Below, piece by piece: positions 27,438-36,118 of a stretch of 64,000 nt of DNA. The DNA comes from an unicellular cyanobacterium SU2. Its GTDB lineage: Bacteria; Cyanobacteriota; Cyanobacteriia; Cyanobacteriales; Microcystaceae. The stretch is from the NCBI GenBank assembly GCA_002110465.1, contig NEED01000049.1, forward strand, positions 248,001-312,000, in the 5' to 3' direction. Below the pieces are notes generated by a model, which saw only the letters and a list, made by a program, of their open reading frames with translations, was not told the DNA's origin and searched no databases. Position numbers and translations under genes: made by a program. The first letter of the stretch is position 1; every line of letters starts with the position of its first letter.

Positions 27438-28391
27438 TTAGGATTCCATTAATTCGTGGAACCGTTCACGACCTTCATTATAATCTTTACTTTCATACCC
27501 CATTACCTGACGAATAATCCATTTTTGAGGGATACCATCTTTAAGGAGTAAAGTAATTGCTTCACGCCAAATTTCATCTTCATCGAGATGATTACTAACC
27601 CACCAACTACCAGTTTCTCGAAAACTTGTTTTACTATTTTGTTGATCAAAGTGGAGATACAGAGCTGCTAATAAAGCGGGAAAGTGATTTTTAGGAACTT
27701 TTTCATTTTCGGTATTAATGATGTCCCAATCTTCTGAGGTGAGTTGATTAATATATCTCTTTTGTTGTTCTTTAATCGCCAATTTTTTAGAAATTTTAGT
27801 TAATCTTCCCGGATTAACGTAGGGAAAAAGTCGATATAAATAATCAGCAACGATTGCTTTAAACAAAGCATCTCCTAAAAATTGTAGCTGTTTATCGGGA
27901 GATGATCTTTGTGTAATTTGCTTTAAGTGACGGGCTAATAAGGGATCAATTAATTGTTTTTTGAGCCAATTATAGGTTTGAGATAAACCCCGATCGATAT
28001 ATATTGCCCCGACTAATGCTTTAAGAGCTTTTTCAAAAGGATTATTGCGTTTGAGGCGGAGGCGATGCCGTTCGTCTTTAACCGCTAAAAAAGGAAAACT
28101 TTCTCCTAATCCTAATTTAAACCAAAGGTCGGTCAATCTTTCCTCTTCTTCCAATTTACCCCGCAACGCAGTCAATTTCCCTACCGGTAAATAGGGACAA
28201 TTTTGATAGAGATAATGGGTAATAATTAATCTGAGAATCGTTTCTCCGAGGTATTCTAATCGCTCATTATCGTTTTCGGGGGCGTTAATTTGTTGGGCAT
28301 AAGACGGATGAATCAGAGACTCAAAAAGAAGATCGCTATTTTTGAAGTGAATACCGATTTTATCTTCAAGGGGGGCAGGGTTCCAGTCCAT
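27438..28391 (-). CDS. RNase III-like protein with two domains and missing catalytic residues
   Basis: 317 aa carrying two RNase III-type domains (about residues 10-135 and 150-250) and no C-terminal dsRNA-binding domain. The first signature reads NERLEYLGETIL and FEKALKALVGAIYID. Aligned to E. coli RNase III, the Asp after LG is Glu, and both later acidic residues (D114, E117) are replaced by Lys. The second reads KQLQFLGDALF and NHFPALLAALYL, with Glu changed to Gln, Asp to Asn and Glu to Pro. It is therefore probably catalytically inactive, with an RNA-binding or ribosome-related role inferred only. Confidence 0.82.
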   Translation of the reverse strand: MDWNPAPLEDKIGIHFKNSDLLFESLIHPSYAQQINAPENDNERLEYLGETILRLIITHYLYQNCPYLPVGKLTALRGKLEEEERLTDLWFKLGLGESFPFLAVKDERHRLRLKRNNPFEKALKALVGAIYIDRGLSQTYNWLKKQLIDPLLARHLKQITQRSSPDKQLQFLGDALFKAIVADYLYRLFPYVNPGRLTKISKKLAIKEQQKRYINQLTSEDWDIINTENEKVPKNHFPALLAALYLHFDQQNSKTSFRETGSWWVSNHLDEDEIWREAITLLLKDGIPQKWIIRQVMGYESKDYNEGRERFHELMES

Positions 28392-28532
28392 CTTTAATAT
28401 TACTCAAATTTATTGACTATTTTTATTATATTGCTATTTTAGCTTTTGTATTTTCTCAACGATATTCCCGAGGAACTATTCACGATAAAATAACATCCAT
28501 ATCTTATTGCTCCTTTTCTTGATTTGGTTGAT

Positions 28533-29522
28533 ATGCTTCAGTTTCAAATCCAGTCTGATAGTGATATTCCCTCTTCTAAACAATTATTTGACCAAATTCG
28601 CTTTGCTATTGCTTCTCGTCAATATCCCCCTGGCCATCGTTTACCCAGTACCCGACAATTAGCAACCATTACAGGACTTCATCGCAACACCATTAGTAAA
28701 GTCTATCAACAACTAGAAGAAGCTGGTCTAGTAGAATCTATTGCGGGATCAGGAATTTACGTTAAAATTCAAGGAAATGAAACGGGAAAACTCCCAGGTT
28801 CTCCGTTATTTGTCCAATATCCTGAAGCGAGTCAATTAGTCCAAAAAAGCTTAGATGAATTGCTGTGGCAAGGGCTAACGATTTCTCAGGTTAAAGAATT
28901 ATTTCTAGCTGCCCTTGACTGGCGGTTGCGTTGCAGCGCGCAGGTTTTGGTAACGGTTCCCACGAAAGATTTAGGGGCAGGGGAGTTAATCCTACAGGAA
29001 CTAGAGAAGGCTTTAGCGATTCCTGTTCAATTGGTTCCCCTTGAAGAATTAGCGCAAGTTATCGCTGAAACTAAATCAGGAACGGTGGTAACAAGCCGTT
29101 ATTTTTTTGCTGAGGCTGAATCAATTGCCTCTCCTTTCTCAGTTCGGGTGATTCCTCTAGATATTTATGATTACAGTAAGGAACTGGCGATGGTTAGAGA
29201 GTTGCCTTTAGATACCCGTTTAGGGATCGTTAGTCTTAGTCCAGGGATTTTAAGTGTGGCCGAAATTCTGATCCATAGCTTACGAGGGGATGATTTATTG
29301 TTAATTTTAGCTCAAGCGAGCGATCGCCCTAAGCTTCTGGGGTTAGTCCGTTCAGCACAAACTATTATTTGTGATCCTGCTAGTTATCCTATTGTTAAGC
29401 AAGCTATCTTAGCTGTTCGGGATGATCTGATCCGTCCTCCTCATGTTATTTGTTCTGAAAATTACATTGGAGATAAGTCCATTCAGTTACTTAAACTAGA
29501 GTTAGGATTAGGGGAAGAATAG
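28533..29522 (+). CDS. GntR-family transcriptional regulator
   Basis: 329 aa. An N-terminal winged helix (SSKQLFDQIRFAIASRQYPP, RLPSTRQLATITGLHRNTISKVYQQLEEAGLVESIAGSG) is typical of GntR proteins. The C-terminal 220 residues resemble the ligand-binding part of cyanobacterial GntR homologues, with no aminotransferase signature. The ATG at 28533 is preferred over an in-frame TTG three codons earlier. Effector unknown. It is divergent from the RNase III-like gene and could control it or the LRAT gene downstream. Confidence 0.85.
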   Translation: MLQFQIQSDSDIPSSKQLFDQIRFAIASRQYPPGHRLPSTRQLATITGLHRNTISKVYQQLEEAGLVESIAGSGIYVKIQGNETGKLPGSPLFVQYPEASQLVQKSLDELLWQGLTISQVKELFLAALDWRLRCSAQVLVTVPTKDLGAGELILQELEKALAIPVQLVPLEELAQVIAETKSGTVVTSRYFFAEAESIASPFSVRVIPLDIYDYSKELAMVRELPLDTRLGIVSLSPGILSVAEILIHSLRGDDLLLILAQASDRPKLLGLVRSAQTIICDPASYPIVKQAILAVRDDLIRPPHVICSENYIGDKSIQLLKLELGLGEE

Positions 29523-29564
29523 TTAATAGTTGACAGTTGATAGTTAATAGTTAATAGTTATTGG
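29522..29564. repeat. Heptamer repeats (TAGTTAA/TAGTTGA)
   Basis: Five to six degenerate 7-mers immediately after the GntR stop codon. Confidence 0.75.
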
Positions 29565-29568
29565 AGAT

Positions 29569-30261
29569 ATGGCACTCGGCGATCAAATTTATGTCTATCG
29601 AGAATTATTAAACCTTCAAGGGGTTTATGAACACCACGGAATTGATTGTGGGGATAATACGGTTATTCATTATCGTAAACCTAGTGAAACAATCGAACGA
29701 ACATCCTTATTAACATTCACCAGAGGAAATCAACTTTATCTCAGGGAATATGCTAATGGTTTTTGTTTTATTCCTAATGTGGTTGTTCATCGAGCGGAAA
29801 CTCGTTTAGGAGAAAAGAAATACAACTTTTTATTTAATAACTGTGAGCATTTTGCTACTTGGTGTAAGACAGGAATTAGTCATAGTTCTCAAATCAAAGA
29901 GTTTGTTCCTTTTATTAAAAATTTTAATGTTTCTCAATTATATGATCCTTTAAAACGTGCTTTAAAGAATGCTGATCCTCAAAATGCGCAACAATTACTA
30001 AAAGAGGCTTTAGAACATATTAGAGTTGTTTGGGATGAGATTCAACCTCAATATAAAGAAGCGATCAAAGAAAGAGATACGTGGGATAAAGTAGCAAGGG
30101 AAGCAGTTAAGCGTAATCGAGATGATTTAGCTCGTGCTGCTTTAGAAAAAAAGTTAACGTATCAAAAAAAAGTTAATCGTTTACAAGAACAATTAGATCA
30201 GTTAGCAATCATGACAGAAAAAGTCTTAAAAAATCTTTTAGGAAGAAATTCGTCATGGTGA
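29569..30261 (+). CDS. LRAT (NlpC/P60-like) domain protein
   Basis: 230 aa. Residues 1-115 match the lecithin retinol acyltransferase-like thiol fold. The catalytic His is in YEHHGIDCGD, and the catalytic Cys is in the NCEHFATWCKTG box that defines the family. The rest is a long charged helical coiled coil (WDKVAREAVKRNRDDLARAA). Bacterial family members may be acyltransferases or cysteine peptidases. The substrate is not known. Catalytic residues appear intact. Confidence 0.85.
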   Translation: MALGDQIYVYRELLNLQGVYEHHGIDCGDNTVIHYRKPSETIERTSLLTFTRGNQLYLREYANGFCFIPNVVVHRAETRLGEKKYNFLFNNCEHFATWCKTGISHSSQIKEFVPFIKNFNVSQLYDPLKRALKNADPQNAQQLLKEALEHIRVVWDEIQPQYKEAIKERDTWDKVAREAVKRNRDDLARAALEKKLTYQKKVNRLQEQLDQLAIMTEKVLKNLLGRNSSW

Positions 30262-30374
30262 CGGGCGTTAATGTCATCAGACAAACCTGAATTGAGCCAA
30301 GATATTAAGCTAAAGACTTAAACCTAGGATACAATTAAACGAATTGACTGGGTTGCTAATTTTAATGAGGTGTG

Positions 30375-30734
30375 ATGGATATCATCGGTTTTTTGTTACT
30401 AGGAACTTTAGCGGGGATGTTGAGCGGATTGATTGGAATTGGTGGGGGTGTTCTTATTACTCCATCGTTAATTTTTTTGTTCAATTTTTCTCAACATCAA
30501 GCCCAAGGAACTACTCTAGCTCTATTAGTTCCTCCCATTGGTCTCCTAGCAGCTTGGACTTATTATCAACAAGGCTATGTAGATCTAAAAGCGGCTATCT
30601 TAATTTGTTTAGGCTTTTTTTTGGGGGGATTATTAGGGGCTAAATTTGCGGTTGGTCTTTCTGAACAGATTCTCAAAAAAATCTTTGGAACAACTTTAAT
30701 TATTCTTGGGGTAAAAATTTTTGTCTCTAACTAA
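30375..30734 (+). CDS. Half-length TauE/SafE (TSUP) family membrane protein
   Basis: 119 aa with about four membrane helices. FLLLGTLAGMLSGLIGIGGGVLITP is the TSUP signature, followed by QHQAQGTTLALLVPPIGLLAA and the LGGLLGAKFAVGLSE motif. Typical members are about 250 aa with two such halves, so this is a natural half-size form. It probably exports sulfur compounds or organic acids, possibly as a dimer. A GTG start one codon upstream is an alternative. A GAGGTG ribosome binding site precedes it. Confidence 0.82.
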   Translation: MDIIGFLLLGTLAGMLSGLIGIGGGVLITPSLIFLFNFSQHQAQGTTLALLVPPIGLLAAWTYYQQGYVDLKAAILICLGFFLGGLLGAKFAVGLSEQILKKIFGTTLIILGVKIFVSN

Positions 30735-30768
30735 TTTTTCTTTTTAGGGATAATTTTGAGAACACCAG

Positions 30769-31359
30769 TTAAGCAGAAGTATGATAACTATTAAGGCAAT
30801 TTACCCACAGGGGGAGATTTCCTGTACTTATTGCTTTAGCACAGGCTGAATACCCATTGGCGATAGAATAGGATTGACCACTACTACTATCAATCCATGT
30901 CTGAATTTTTTCCAGACTGGTGTGTTGGTAATCCTCCATCAACATAATTTTCACAAAAGCATGATTGAGGGGCTTCAAATGATTAGGTTTTGACCAACCT
31001 ATAATAAGGACATAGTCTTTTTGATACGGGTCTACTATTTGATAAACGACAACCCCTTGATTTTCAGCAAGGGATTCTCTCCTAAAATCAAAGGTAACTA
31101 ATTCTCCAGGGTTAATACTTTCGGGAATTTTATATATTCCTCTTATTCCATTCCACGATTTACTTTCTTTAAAATTAAGTTTTCTCAAGCTACTATTTTC
31201 AATAATAATTGTTATTATGCTTGGGTGAAATCCTCTATTTTTATAACGGGATAGACCTTCGGATGTTTTCTGGTTTAAGCGGAAAAAATTGGTAAAATTA
31301 AATGAAGTATAGAAACTTTTTTCAAGAGAAATGCTTTTGACTTGCTCATAAACCCACAT
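30769..31359 (-). CDS. Uncharacterised protein, possibly actinoporin-like fold
   Basis: 196 aa with an ATG start and an AT-rich coding sequence. The middle part reads IIIENSSLRKL, GIYKIPESINPGELVTFDF, NQGVVVYQI and YVLIIGWSKP. Its order (P..I.PG...F, then G.V.Y, then L.I.WS.P) resembles actinoporin-like or other pore-forming domains. The match is weak and visual only. Catalytic motifs and a signal peptide are absent. The ORF may equally be an orphan. It sits beside the half-size TSUP gene, transcribed convergently. Confidence 0.5.
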   Translation of the reverse strand: MWVYEQVKSISLEKSFYTSFNFTNFFRLNQKTSEGLSRYKNRGFHPSIITIIIENSSLRKLNFKESKSWNGIRGIYKIPESINPGELVTFDFRRESLAENQGVVVYQIVDPYQKDYVLIIGWSKPNHLKPLNHAFVKIMLMEDYQHTSLEKIQTWIDSSSGQSYSIANGYSACAKAISTGNLPLWVNCLNSYHTSA

Positions 31360-31622
31360 TTGTCCTAATCCTCAATATTCTTGCTGATTCAAAGATATTA
31401 AAATTAAGAAAGGATGTCAGTCCCTTAAAAAATAGAAATAGACCTAAGCTAATGGTAATTAAAGAGTGTTTGTTAGGGACAAGTAGTAGAAAAAAGTAGA
31501 AAAAAATGGAAATATTGGGAATAATCTGGATTAAATTTGGTCTTACAATATGAGTCAATAATAAATCTAGACAGCAAAATCAATTCGCTGTCTGATCACA
31601 AAACAAATGTTAACAATAAGCC

Positions 31623-31874
31623 TTAACTTTCAGTCGCTACTTCAGGATATAATCCTAGTTGTTTAGCCAATTCACGAGCAATAAAGATTAAAAATTTTGC
31701 CCCATCTTGATTACCTTGATGGGCTTGCATGGTAGCAACTTCCATTAAGGTTTGAACAAAATCTGGATCAATTAAACCCATGTTAGCTTCTAATACATCA
31801 GGTTCTTGTCCATTGGGACAACTAACTAAGTCTTGGATAAGTTGAAAATATTGTTGTTGACGAGATTCTGTCAT
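31623..31874 (-). CDS. Small helical protein related to N-termini of cyanobacterial TPR/CHAT proteins
   Basis: 83 aa: MTESRQQQYFQLIQDLVSCP, then NGQEPDVLEANMGLIDPDFV, then QTLMEVATMQAHQGN. This helical cap is common at the N-terminus of large cyanobacterial TPR/CHAT proteins; here it stands alone. It is 46 bp downstream of the 162-aa gene on the same strand, with an AGGAG-type ribosome binding site, so the two probably form a unit. Function unknown. Confidence 0.72.
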   Translation of the reverse strand: MTESRQQQYFQLIQDLVSCPNGQEPDVLEANMGLIDPDFVQTLMEVATMQAHQGNQDGAKFLIFIARELAKQLGLYPEVATES

Positions 31875-31920
31875 GATAATAGTTCTCCTGGGGTAAATAG
31901 TCGGGTGAGGTTTAACTCAC

Positions 31921-32409
31921 TTAATCGTCGTCTTCGTCAGGGGATTTTGTTAAAACTTCAAAAACTGTTGTGGCACAAGATTCTCGATTTTGATCAATTT
32001 CTTTTACCCTTTCAGTAATTCGTTTTGCCTCTTCTAATTGCCCAAGTTTAGCGTATATAAATCCTTGGGCTGCATAAGCATTAAGATAGAGTCGAATCGA
32101 CGATTCATCTTGGCGATTAACTAATACAGGCTTTAGTTGCTCCCATTCTAGCGGTAGGTTTTCGGTTTCTTGGATGATTTTTAAGATTTTCTTTGCAATC
32201 TTGAGGGCAATTTCTGGTTTATTTTTATAAAAAAAGAAACGATAGGCTCCCGTTAAAACATCAAGGTTATTTCCTGCTGTGTTCAACGCTTCATTAATAT
32301 ACTGTTCTGCTAAGACTGTATTGGTCCAATTCTCCGAGGCTAAAATTAATAATTTCTTTACATCTTCTGATACATCGTACCAGGATAGTTGCTCTTGAGT
32401 TTTTACCAT
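31921..32409 (-). CDS. Unknown TPR-like helical protein
   Basis: 162 aa, all-helical. Residues 25-155 show TPR-like pairs (LAEQYINEALNTAGNNLDVLTGAYRFFFYKN and AYAAQGFIYAKLGQLEEAKRITERV). The C-terminus is acidic. No catalytic motif. It is followed by the 83-aa helical gene on the same strand, a possible interacting pair. Not recognised. Confidence 0.68.
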   Translation of the reverse strand: MVKTQEQLSWYDVSEDVKKLLILASENWTNTVLAEQYINEALNTAGNNLDVLTGAYRFFFYKNKPEIALKIAKKILKIIQETENLPLEWEQLKPVLVNRQDESSIRLYLNAYAAQGFIYAKLGQLEEAKRITERVKEIDQNRESCATTVFEVLTKSPDEDDD

Positions 32410-32518
32410 AGTTCTTCCTGAAATTCTGTTATGAGCTTAGCATTTTTAGTTAGAACTAATTCGTAAGATTTTCTATAGCTATTCGTTACATTTTTATATA
32501 ATTAAATAGTTTCAGAAA

Positions 32519-33131
32519 ATGTCTAATATTCAAAATATAGTCGATGCTATCGTTAAAATTCACCATCAAGTTTCTAGACAGCGTAGTATTTTAGTTACGC
32601 TTAGTGGAATAGATGGTTGGAGATGGTTGGCTTAATCTCCCAGAGAAGCGATTTAATCAAGATAATTCAGCCGAACATTTCTACTGTAATGCTTTTCGGT
32701 TTGATGATATGTTCTCCCAACTTATTTTACCTTTGCGCGAACAACGTTCAATCAGTTTTGAAAGTAATTTTGTAGAGGAAACGGCTACGTCTTATCGTCC
32801 CCATTGCTATGAGTTTGAGAATGTCGATGTTATTATACTAGAAGCGATTTATCTACTACAATCAGCTTTTATTAATCATTACGACTTTTCAATTTGGATT
32901 GACTGTAGTTTCAAAACAGCACTCGAACGAGCGTTGAAGCGGAGACAGGAAGGATTATCTGCTCAACAGACTGTTAATGCTTATCGTACTATTTATTTTC
33001 CTGCTCAAATCATTCATTTTAAACAGGATAATCCGAAAGGTTTAGCAACAGTAATTATTAACAATGATTCACGAATAAGTGCTACACAAGAATATCCCAC
33101 ATTGCTAGAATTAGAAGACTTTAAAGTTTAA
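32519..33131 (+). pseudogene. Uridine kinase-like gene with a deleted P-loop
   Basis: The frame from ATG 32519 reads IVKIHHQVSRQRSILVTLSGIDGW and stops soon after. A second frame from 32613 reads GDGWLNLPEKRFNQ and continues 172 aa with LEAIYLLQSAFINHYDFSIWIDCSF and ERALKRRQEG. A normal uridine kinase-like protein has GSGK(S/T) after SGIDG and about 20 more residues before the DGW motif. That block is missing and the frame changes. A short repeat (GATGGTTGG, twice at 32611-32628) marks the junction and suggests deletion by slippage. The product would not bind ATP. Confidence 0.75.
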
Positions 33132-33156
33132 TGACAGCCAATTTAAAAATAAATGA

Positions 33157-34134
33157 TTAACGCTCATAAGTTGAAATAATAGTGGTTGAGGTAACAGAAT
33201 TCTCAAATGTCCGTTTTTTGATTTCTAGATATTTTTCATCGGCGAAAAATTTATCCATAGACTCTTTACTCTCAAAATATATAGTAAACACGCGATTTAT
33301 TGGTTCATTGACTTCAGCTTTTAAAACTTCAGAAATCTTAAAATCATAACCAAAACCACCTCCATAGTTCTTTAATATCGGGGTCATTTCCTCACGATAT
33401 ACTTGATATAAATTTTCCTCACAAACATTCAATCCAACAAGCATTTCTATTGACATCTTATTATCTCCATCATGGGTAAGGATTTTCTTGGCAAAATAAG
33501 GTAGTTCTTGGGATAAAAAAATATTAGTTTGTTGAGACTCAATGATTCTCTTAAAACCAACAAAAGAAGCTAATAATAAAACTCCTATGACGACTACAAC
33601 AACTTGCTTGATTTCATTATATATGTCAAAAAAAATTAAAACAAGTAATAATGCAATAGCCAATAAAGACAGAGATAAATAAAGTAATAAAACTGGTTGA
33701 AACTTAAAGGAATTTGAGGAATTATATTGGTTAGAATTTTGAGAAATATTAATCATATTAATTGCATTCGTTAAACCTAATATAATTAGGAAAGGAGCAA
33801 TTAAAGGAATAGAACCTATCGTTAACATTCCAAGAACAATAGCTGTAATACTCAAAATAACCGCAATAACTTCTCGATAAACTGCTAATTTTCGCTCATA
33901 CTTAAGCTGATTTTCTCTTTGTGATAACTCGAAATTGGTATATTTTTCTTGCTCAAGTTGTCTCTGCCGTTGCTCAATTAAACGAAGATAACCTTGCGTT
34001 TCTTCAGGGGTTTTGGCTAACTCCATTCTCTGATAAAGACTAGCTTGTATAGGATCTAAACTAGATTTAGATTTATCAAGGGCGAAAATATCGCTATTCA
34101 ATGAATTAGCTAATGATTTTGGCTCATCTTCCAT
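33157..34134 (-). CDS. Membrane protein with C-terminal DUF1330-like domain
   Basis: 325 aa. The N-terminal 80 residues are polar and helical (QRQLEQEKYTNFELSQRENQLKYERKL). Four membrane helices follow at about 85-195. A cytoplasmic C-terminal domain (INRVFTIYFESKESMDKFFADEKYL, EIKKRTFENSV) resembles the DUF1330/ABM-like dimeric alpha-beta barrel family. Role unknown. It is convergent with the uridine-kinase relic and divergent from flavodoxin. Confidence 0.68.
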   Translation of the reverse strand: MEDEPKSLANSLNSDIFALDKSKSSLDPIQASLYQRMELAKTPEETQGYLRLIEQRQRQLEQEKYTNFELSQRENQLKYERKLAVYREVIAVILSITAIVLGMLTIGSIPLIAPFLIILGLTNAINMINISQNSNQYNSSNSFKFQPVLLLYLSLSLLAIALLLVLIFFDIYNEIKQVVVVVIGVLLLASFVGFKRIIESQQTNIFLSQELPYFAKKILTHDGDNKMSIEMLVGLNVCEENLYQVYREEMTPILKNYGGGFGYDFKISEVLKAEVNEPINRVFTIYFESKESMDKFFADEKYLEIKKRTFENSVTSTTIISTYER

Positions 34135-34427
34135 GAATTGGCTTTAAAAGAGAGATATTAAGAACTTACATTAATGGTAGATGCTCAGGTTGTGTTCTGC
34201 AAACAGTCAGTATCAATGATTAGGGATCTCCGATAATTGCTAAAAATCATCAACTATTATCTCTCAAAAGAGAATTATTATCAAGTAATCTGAATACAGA
34301 TTTTCTTGTTTTTACTTGATATAGTCAATCATAGAGAGGAGAAAGTCTTGATACTTACTGCACATTATTTTTGTTTAACGTCAATCTGTGTTCTTAAAGA
34401 CACACATCTTATCAGGAGTTTTTGATC

Positions 34428-34955
34428 ATGGCAAAAATTGGCATTTTCTATGGAAGCACATCGGGAATAACCGAAGAAATTGCGATGAAAGTCCGTGAAA
34501 AGTTAGGGGAATCCCTGTGTGATATTTATAGTATGGAAGAGGATTTTGACGAATATAGTCAATTTCTTGAATATGAGTATCTATTATTCGGTTGTTCGAC
34601 GTGGGGAGCCGGAGACGTTCAAAATGATTGGCGTGACCCCGTTTTTGAGATGGAACTTGATAAGCCTGATTTTAGTGGCAAAACCATTGCCTTATTTGGG
34701 GCTGGCGATCAAGTCGATCATGGCACAGAATTTGTTAGTGCATTAGGAAAGCTGCATAAGCTATTTCACGGTTTAGGTGCGACGTTAGTTGGAGAATTTC
34801 CTAATAATGGGTATAGTTTCGAGCATTCTTCAGCTTTATTGAACGACAAATTTGTCGGACTTCCCATTGACGAAGTTAACCAAAGTGAGAAAACTGAAGA
34901 GCGCATTACCCAATGGGTTGAGTCTTTACGTCCCATTTTTGTTGGTTCCTCATGA
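34428..34955 (+). CDS. Flavodoxin (long-chain type)
   Basis: 175 aa. The FMN phosphate loop is KIGIFYGSTSGITEEIA, and the aromatic loops are CSTWGAGDVQNDW and FGAGDQVDHGTEF. The insert between them makes it the long-chain type. Start ATG 34428 is chosen over an in-frame TTG two codons upstream. Flavodoxin carries electrons from photosystem I and can reduce nitrogenase reductase. With the nif island 4 kb away, a NifF role is possible, but isiB is equally possible. I cannot distinguish them by sequence. Confidence 0.9.
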   Translation: MAKIGIFYGSTSGITEEIAMKVREKLGESLCDIYSMEEDFDEYSQFLEYEYLLFGCSTWGAGDVQNDWRDPVFEMELDKPDFSGKTIALFGAGDQVDHGTEFVSALGKLHKLFHGLGATLVGEFPNNGYSFEHSSALLNDKFVGLPIDEVNQSEKTEERITQWVESLRPIFVGSS

Positions 34956-35532
34956 GGGGCTGAGGGGCGAACCACTTCGCCCGTTTAAAAGCCCCGTCCC
35001 GACACTGACTTCGTTAGTGCGGGGTTTCTCGCAGGGAAGCTAAAATCATGTATCAGTTCAACAAAAACTGTTCCTTCTAGAAAGGAAAGATTCTATCGTT
35101 TAGCGTGAGTTCGATGAAACAAGTTTTTAGTTGTAACCAGGAGGTTGAAGACTTTTCTTCTCTCCAAAAATCTAGTTTTGTCGAACCCACGTTATTTTTA
35201 GATTGAAGATTAATTTAAAGTTAAGTAAAACTTAAAAAAGTCATGCTCTCTTCCTTTTACTTTTATTATTAAACATAATTAGCACTTTAGCATTAACGAT
35301 TCAGCTAATTATTTTATGGTGAAATTAGTTCAACTTAAATTAGGATAGTCAGAAAGGATAAGATGATTAATTCGTTAAACTGAGTTCGACTTAAAAAAAT
35401 AATAGCTCCTAACCTCTGATTCCTAACTTCGATGGTTGAGGTTAGGTTTCTTGAAAAAACGTTGACTATATTTTATGATCGTTGTATGATAAAATCAGGT
35501 ATCTATTAGTTACAAATGTAAAATTAGAACCA
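34956..35532. promoter_or_regulatory. Long spacer with hairpins and a near-consensus promoter
   Basis: A GC-rich hairpin follows flavodoxin: CCCG with CACTGA/TTAGTG inside and CGGG, about 35000-35027, then GTTTC. This is plausibly its terminator. A second inverted repeat, CCTAACCTC (35408-35416) with GAGGTTAGG (35438-35446), precedes the promoter TTGACT (35462-35467), 17-bp spacer and TATGAT (35485-35490). That promoter sits about 43 bp before the HMA-like gene's ATG. An inverted pair CGTGAGTTCGA/TCGAACCCACG (35104 and 35181) is also visible. No gene identified. Confidence 0.65.
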
Positions 35533-36072
35533 ATGATTAACTCCGTTTCAAGCTCTATAACCGACAACAAAAAAATAGAAGAAACAGAAGAAAAGATTAT
35601 TCAGTTTTTGAGAGATCATCCTGAAGTTGAGATTATTATTCCTGTTATTATTGGTCTAATTATTACCAGTCGTTTTCAATTGCGAGGTTCTAATGCTTTA
35701 ATTGTGAATTTAGCTGTTGCAAGTATTGCTCGTCAAATTTTTATGAACCTCAATAAAGTTTCCCCAACAGACGCTACTGCAGCATCGACAGCAGCAAATT
35801 TGATGGCAGAATCGGAGACAAATAGCCCTTATAAGATTGTTCATAAAATACCCGGCAGAATTCGGCTTAAAGTTCCCCAATTATCTAAAGATGTTGAATT
35901 TGCAAGCAATGTGCAGACTTTATTAAACGAAGACGATCATGTTATTAATGTTAGGATTAATGGCGCGGCTGCATCAGTAGTGATTTATTATGATGCCCAA
36001 GGATTATCTGATTTAGAATTAGGGTTGCGATTACTAAGTATTATGAATAAAGCTCAGGGAAGCGAGCTATAA
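35533..36072 (+). CDS. Membrane-anchored HMA_2-like domain protein
   Basis: 179 aa from the ATG at 35533; an in-frame TTG at 35482 overlaps the promoter and is rejected. A short hydrophobic stretch (VEIIIPVIIGLIITSRF) near residues 35-55 suggests a membrane anchor. The C-terminal 75 residues hold YKIVHKIPGRIRLKVPQL, a heavy-metal-associated-like domain without a CxxC metal motif. The same domain is fused to the N-terminus of the P-type ATPase next door. It is the first gene of a four-gene unit and starts 36 bp after a near-consensus promoter. Confidence 0.75.
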   Translation: MINSVSSSITDNKKIEETEEKIIQFLRDHPEVEIIIPVIIGLIITSRFQLRGSNALIVNLAVASIARQIFMNLNKVSPTDATAASTAANLMAESETNSPYKIVHKIPGRIRLKVPQLSKDVEFASNVQTLLNEDDHVINVRINGAAASVVIYYDAQGLSDLELGLRLLSIMNKAQGSEL

Positions 36073-36118
36073 TAAATATGGACAAGGTTGGAATTTAAAA
36101 AAATAGGGAAAAATAAAA

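Noticed and set aside
31346-31558. 70-aa hydrophobic ORF on the minus strand
   Set aside because: No ribosome binding site, overlaps the next gene, low-complexity Phe/Leu/Ile composition, and no family; probably chance in AT-rich DNA.
35118-35204. Short ORF of about 30 codons in the flavodoxin-HMA spacer
   Set aside because: No ribosome binding site, no hydrophobic or motif features, and the surrounding DNA has inverted repeats that explain the region better.
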